Positions 60,802 through 64,000 of a stretch of 64,000 nucleotides of DNA are shown piece after piece; position 1 is the stretch's first letter, and each line of letters opens with the position of its first letter. The notes beneath the pieces were generated by a model. It was not told the DNA's origin. It saw only the letters and a list, made by a program, of their open reading frames with translations, and made no database searches. Source of the stretch: Alloactinosynnema sp. L-07 (GTDB lineage: Bacteria > Actinomycetota > Actinomycetes > Mycobacteriales > Pseudonocardiaceae); NCBI RefSeq assembly GCF_900070365.1, contig NZ_LN850107.1, positions 2,914,001 through 2,978,000 of the forward strand. Reading direction: 5' to 3'. A program made the translations under genes and the position numbers.

Positions 60802-61465
60802 GCAGCCCGTCGAGCGGACCCGTGGGCGCGTAGCTGTAGGACGTGGTGTCCGAGCCCGGATTTTCCACCCGGGTCAACCTGCCGCTGCCGTACCACAGGC
60901 GGGTCTCGGTCCCGTCCCAGTAGCTGATCCGGCAGAGCATTTGCGCGGGAGGCAGCGCGTCGAAGCCTGCCGGGGCGGTCGCACCGCCGTAGCAGGCGTC
61001 GCCAGGACGGTTGTAGTGCAAGGTGTGCGACCGCTGGGAAACCGGGTCGCGGATCTCCTTGAGCCGCGACGGAAACCCGTCGTAGACGTTGTTCAGGGCA
61101 GCCGGCTTACGGGAGTCCTGCATGTTCGCCTGTGTGTCGAGTTTGCCGTCGGCGCGGAACACGTACACATCTGAACCCTCGGTGAGGGTGACGCGGCCGC
61201 CGCTGTCGAGGGCGAGGATGCCGTCCTCGCCCTCGGGCGCCTTGTAGCCGCCTGCACTCTGCTTGGTGTAGGTGTGCTTCGCGCCGGTGCCATCGGTCAG
61301 CACGATGTTCTGGTCGGTGACCTTGGCCTCGGTGTACGTGCCGCCAGAGCCATCCAGGTCAGCCGAGAGCGTCCACCCCTTGGGCAATGCGGGGGCGTCC
61401 ATCGTGTGCAGCCAGTCCGCAGGCACGATCTGCGACGGCACCGCGCCGTCGGTGGTACGCCGCGC
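60551..61465 (-). CDS. RHS protein middle fragment
   Basis: Continues the protein from TTDGAVPSQIVPADWLH through LYYGSGRLTRV-like and PTGPLDGLRDSAAADWVAID; after about 60755 the frame carries only out-of-frame residues. Not expected to be made as a separate protein. Confidence 0.45.
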   Translation of the reverse strand, partial: ARRTTDGAVPSQIVPADWLHTMDAPALPKGWTLSADLDGSGGTYTEAKVTDQNIVLTDGTGAKHTYTKQSAGGYKAPEGEDGILALDSGGRVTLTEGSDVYVFRADGKLDTQANMQDSRKPAALNNVYDGFPSRLKEIRDPVSQRSHTLHYNRPGDACYGGATAPAGFDALPPAQMLCRISYWDGTETRLWYGSGRLTRVENPGSDTTSYSYAPTGPLDGLRDSAAADWVAIDAANRAGHGELHRSLRRTHREQAPGERGLRTASDAERVAARASLSVRPGESNQLCRCGRPHPGDRVRHEGGL

Positions 61466-63707
61466 TCGTGCGCTCGGCCAACTCGACCTTGATCGGCACC
61501 CGCTGTCCGGCGGACAGAGCGACACCGGTGGCGACCGAGTAGTTCACGCCTGCGCAGCATGGCTGGTCGTACACGCTGTTGTTGTTGACCCAGATCTTCA
61601 GGCTGTCGTCGTGCACACCGGCGAACTGGTAGGTCCCGGCGACCGGAGCCTGGAAGTAGCCCTCCCATCGGGCCACGAACCAGTCCACGCCCATGGCGGG
61701 AGCGAACGGCGATCCGACGCCCCAGTCGACGTTCACCTGCGGTTCGGTGCGAATAAGCACCGGCTGCTGCGACGGGTTGATGTTCCCGTTCTGCGACAGG
61801 TCCACGAAGTACGACGCCTGCAGACCCTTGTTGTCCTGCTGCTGCGAGTTGTACGTCATCGACACACCCGCCGTGCCGCCCACCGTGGTGAACGTCGGCC
61901 CGGCGACCGAGGTGGTCACGTTGCCGTTGGCCAGGTTCACCGCCAGGGGGCCCACTGAATCGACCGGGGCCGGGCCACGCGCCCCGATCCGCTGATCGAT
62001 CTTCACCCGCCATACCGGGCCCGGTGTCTGCGTGATCCCACTGGAGGTACGAACCTGCCAGGTGTACTGCACACCGTCCTGCAACACCCCGATCGGAACC
62101 GTCCATGTCGGACTGGACTGACAACCCGAGTCCACCACGACACCAGAGTTCGCGTCCGTGCCTGTCGCGACCCGAAAGCAGTAGGACACGGCGTCACCAT
62201 CGGCGTCGGTCACCGGGTTGACCGCCAGCGTCGGCGTCAGGCTCGTGCTCACCGACTGGTCGGCCGGACCCACCAACGTCGCCGCGGGCGGCGCGTTCCC
62301 CGTGTCGATGTACACCGTCAACCCGAGACGCTTGTACGTCCAGATGTTCGGATCTTCGTACCCGCTGATGGAGAACCAGACGTGCGACTGGCCCCGGAAC
62401 CCGTGGACGTGGCTGGTCAAGCGGGTGTCGCTGAACGACCCCGTCTGTCCGACCAGTGTGGACGCGAGGTGTGCGCCCACACCGTTGAAGTTGAACGCGG
62501 TGCCGATCCATAGATTGGCGCCCCACGTCCGGTCGACCGTCGTCGCGTCGCGGATGTTGTTCACGTCGAACCGGGCGCCGATCACGTTCTTGCCCGCCAG
62601 CGACGTCAGGTCCATCCGGAACAAGCCGCGCCACAAGGTGCCGTTGTGCATCGGGCTGCCGATCCGCAGCCCACCGTCGTTGTAGTAGTACGTGCCGTCG
62701 GACTTGTATGAATACCACTCCGGCGTCCACAGCGTGAACGTCGGATCGACACTCACCGGGTAGGTCCGAGCCGGGTCACGCAACCAGCGCTCGTCCACCG
62801 ACGCGGTAAGGATCCAGCCGTCAGCGGTGTTCTCCAAGCCGTAGGAGCCGGTGGTCACGGCGGGCGGCCGGTCAGCGGATCCGGACGAGTCCCACGCCTC
62901 GACAGCTGGCATGACGATCTTCACGGCGCCGTTGGCGTCGCGCAGCTCGACGGTGCCCTGAGCGGTGACGACAGGGGTGAGGCCATCGGTGCCCAGCCTG
63001 AACCGCCAGGTTGACTTGCCCGGCGCGGGTCGACGTTTGAGCTTGATCGTCTCCTTCACCGACCCGGCTGTGACCTCGTATTCGAGGTCTGTCTCGGGCT
63101 CGACGTCGGTGTAGATGGCCCTGGAGCCATTGAGCTTGGCCTTCTTGCCCGTGGCGGCGCGCTCGAGACCGAGCGACGCACGCTTGCCGTCAACCTCGAC
63201 CGACACCAGGCGCGAGTCATCGGCGCTCTCAGCGAACGCCACGCTCAGCGGGTGAAGCCTTGCGTTGGCACGCTTCGACTTCGTGTCCGTCTCAAGTGAC
63301 ACATCGATTGGACGCCAGACTCCACTGGCGTCCTTGACGTTCAACGGCTCGGTCGACTGTTTGACGCTGCGCGTGCCATCCGGGTTTTCGTACTCCTCGG
63401 TGAACATCGACCGAGAGACCAGTTTCGAGCGGCGTGGGTCGTAGTGGCTGCGCCGCTGACCGGCCAGCGAACTGAAGTCCGCCTTGGGATCAGCGGGCGC
63501 AACTGGGTCCTGGCGAGCGGGCTCGCCCTTCAGCGGCGGAAGGCCACGCGCGTCGACGGCGGTGGACCTTGGCGGCGCCTCGGGCGAAGGCGGAATTGCG
63601 AACGCCTCGGTCGGCGTCGCGACCAGAGTGAACGCCAATGCGGCGATAGTCGCTCGCACGGCAGATCTCCGCCAGGCAGCACGAACACGGATATGACGAG
63701 AGAACAC
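61359..63707 (-). CDS. RHS protein N-terminal fragment (signal peptide, first PA14-like domain)
   Basis: Open frame of about 782 codons. GTG at 63707 follows GGGGGC and starts VFSRHIRVRAAWRRSAVR, a twin-basic Sec leader; an ATG at 63758 is an alternative. Contains CCAGVNYSVATGVALSAGQ of a PA14-like domain, then loses frame after AERTSAA. Confidence 0.65.
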   Translation of the reverse strand: MFSRHIRVRAAWRRSAVRATIAALAFTLVATPTEAFAIPPSPEAPPRSTAVDARGLPPLKGEPARQDPVAPADPKADFSSLAGQRRSHYDPRRSKLVSRSMFTEEYENPDGTRSVKQSTEPLNVKDASGVWRPIDVSLETDTKSKRANARLHPLSVAFAESADDSRLVSVEVDGKRASLGLERAATGKKAKLNGSRAIYTDVEPETDLEYEVTAGSVKETIKLKRRPAPGKSTWRFRLGTDGLTPVVTAQGTVELRDANGAVKIVMPAVEAWDSSGSADRPPAVTTGSYGLENTADGWILTASVDERWLRDPARTYPVSVDPTFTLWTPEWYSYKSDGTYYYNDGGLRIGSPMHNGTLWRGLFRMDLTSLAGKNVIGARFDVNNIRDATTVDRTWGANLWIGTAFNFNGVGAHLASTLVGQTGSFSDTRLTSHVHGFRGQSHVWFSISGYEDPNIWTYKRLGLTVYIDTGNAPPAATLVGPADQSVSTSLTPTLAVNPVTDADGDAVSYCFRVATGTDANSGVVVDSGCQSSPTWTVPIGVLQDGVQYTWQVRTSSGITQTPGPVWRVKIDQRIGARGPAPVDSVGPLAVNLANGNVTTSVAGPTFTTVGGTAGVSMTYNSQQQDNKGLQASYFVDLSQNGNINPSQQPVLIRTEPQVNVDWGVGSPFAPAMGVDWFVARWEGYFQAPVAGTYQFAGVHDDSLKIWVNNNSVYDQPCCAGVNYSVATGVALSAGQRVPIKVELAERTSAAYHRRRGAVADRACGLAAHDGRPRIAQGVDALG

Positions 63708-63823
63708 AAAGCCCCCAGAGTGATCGACGCGAGGCTCACGCCCCGCGCACTTCGCCATCGACTAACGCCGTTGCCGCGCAGAGGCCACTCCAGCAGGAGG
63801 CCAAGCGGAGGCACCGATCAGGC

Positions 63824-63866
63824 ACTACCAGACCAGACCAGACCGTACGGTATGGTCTGGTATAGC
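63824..63866. promoter_or_regulatory. AGACC-repeat palindrome upstream of the RHS gene
   Basis: TACCAGACC and GGTCTGGTA flank three AGACC units and the inner palindrome ACCGTACGGT. It lies about 120-160 bp before the RHS start, with a TATACC hexamer overlapping on the minus strand. GntR-type operators often look like this. The rest of 63708-64000 shows no gene. Confidence 0.45.
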
Positions 63867-64000
63867 TTGACGTATCGGTGCAATCTCGGCAATAGGCCGA
63901 TCGGAGTCATGACGGCCTAGGAATTACTACATCCGACCTAACCGCTGCCAACAGAAGTCGGGTTGGCGGTCATGAACTGGCGGAAGCCGATCGAAGTCTT

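Larger units (their letters stand above)
57565..63707 (-). pseudogene. RHS/YD-repeat polymorphic toxin gene, broken by two frameshifts and the IS3 insertion
   Basis: A secreted RHS protein of about 2000 residues reading 63707 to 57565. The N-terminal segment (61359-63707) has a Sec signal (TIAALAFTLVATPTEAFA), a beta-rich region and a PA14-like domain. The middle segment (about 60755-61450) and the C-terminal segment (57565 to about 60755) hold a second PA14-like domain, YD repeats (YDQAGRA, YDSAGRLTQ) and the RHS core end LLGRFLSVDPVEGGSANDY. The frame changes near 61455 and near 60753. The C-terminal toxin domain is cut 20 codons early by the IS element. Confidence 0.82.

Noticed and set aside
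57586..63920. Plus-strand frames opposite the RHS gene, up to 535 codons
   Set aside because: Arginine- and valine-rich shadows of the repeat-containing minus-strand gene with no recognisable domains.

Overview
The window comes from a high-GC actinomycete that degrades steroids. Protein content and gene order closely follow the cholesterol-catabolism loci of Mycobacterium and Rhodococcus, so most of the first 53 kb can be assigned by family and synteny. A Nocardioides-type repeat (TTTCGACAGGCTCAACC), intercistronic repeats and leaderless promoters fit an actinomycete, but the genus cannot be fixed from the sequence. No rRNA, tRNA or CRISPR array was seen.

Layout. (1) 0-9.7 kb is a KstR2-type ring C/D locus: fadE30-ipdF-kstR2-fadA6 run leftward, and fadD3-crotonase-fadE31-fadE32-fadE33 run rightward, with a TetR-type operator between them. 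(2) 9.7-16 kb is a leftward C3 side-chain operon: chsE2-chsH2-chsE1-chsH1-ltp2, then a second MaoC hydratase and a TSUP permease. (3) 16-26 kb holds a FadD17-like ligase, an Old Yellow Enzyme and a five-gene Dpp/Opp-type ABC importer. A TnpB element sits between the importer's binding-protein gene and its permease genes. (4) 26-37.8 kb holds side-chain beta-oxidation genes (SDR, CoA ligase, thioesterase, MaoC, FadE34, FadA5, Hsd4A), two more SDRs, a KstR-like TetR regulator and a lipase. (5) 37.8-53.5 kb holds ring A/B genes: an HsaA paralogue, kshA, hsaC, hsaA, hsaF, hsaG, hsaE, kshB, kstD, hsaD, hsaB and an IclR regulator. (6) 53.7-64 kb is accessory DNA: an LLM oxidoreductase, tandem micro-ORF repeats, a SnoaL-like gene, a decayed nuclease gene, a possible immunity gene, a complete IS3-family element and a broken RHS/polymorphic-toxin gene.

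How the genes work together: side-chain ligases, FadE dehydrogenases, MaoC hydratases, Hsd4A, FadA5 and Ltp2 shorten the sterol side chain. KstD and KshAB open ring B, HsaAB, HsaC and HsaD process ring A, and HsaE, HsaF and HsaG finish the small fragment. FadD3 and the IpdF/FadE/FadA6 set take the remaining C/D-ring propionate (HIP).

Main discovery: ten copies of a 15-bp palindrome, consensus TYCCR-N5-YGGRR (best copies TCCCG-N5-CGGGA), lie only between genes, at the heads of almost all side-chain, ring A/B and importer transcription units. In 14 of 15 orientations examined a -10-like hexamer (nAnnnT) begins 29-31 bp past the palindrome, and in seven cases it ends 6-7 nt before the start codon. 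This looks like the binding site of a regulator, probably an activator, of the upper steroid pathway, driving leaderless transcripts. It is distinct from the KstR2 box and from the mycobacterial KstR box.
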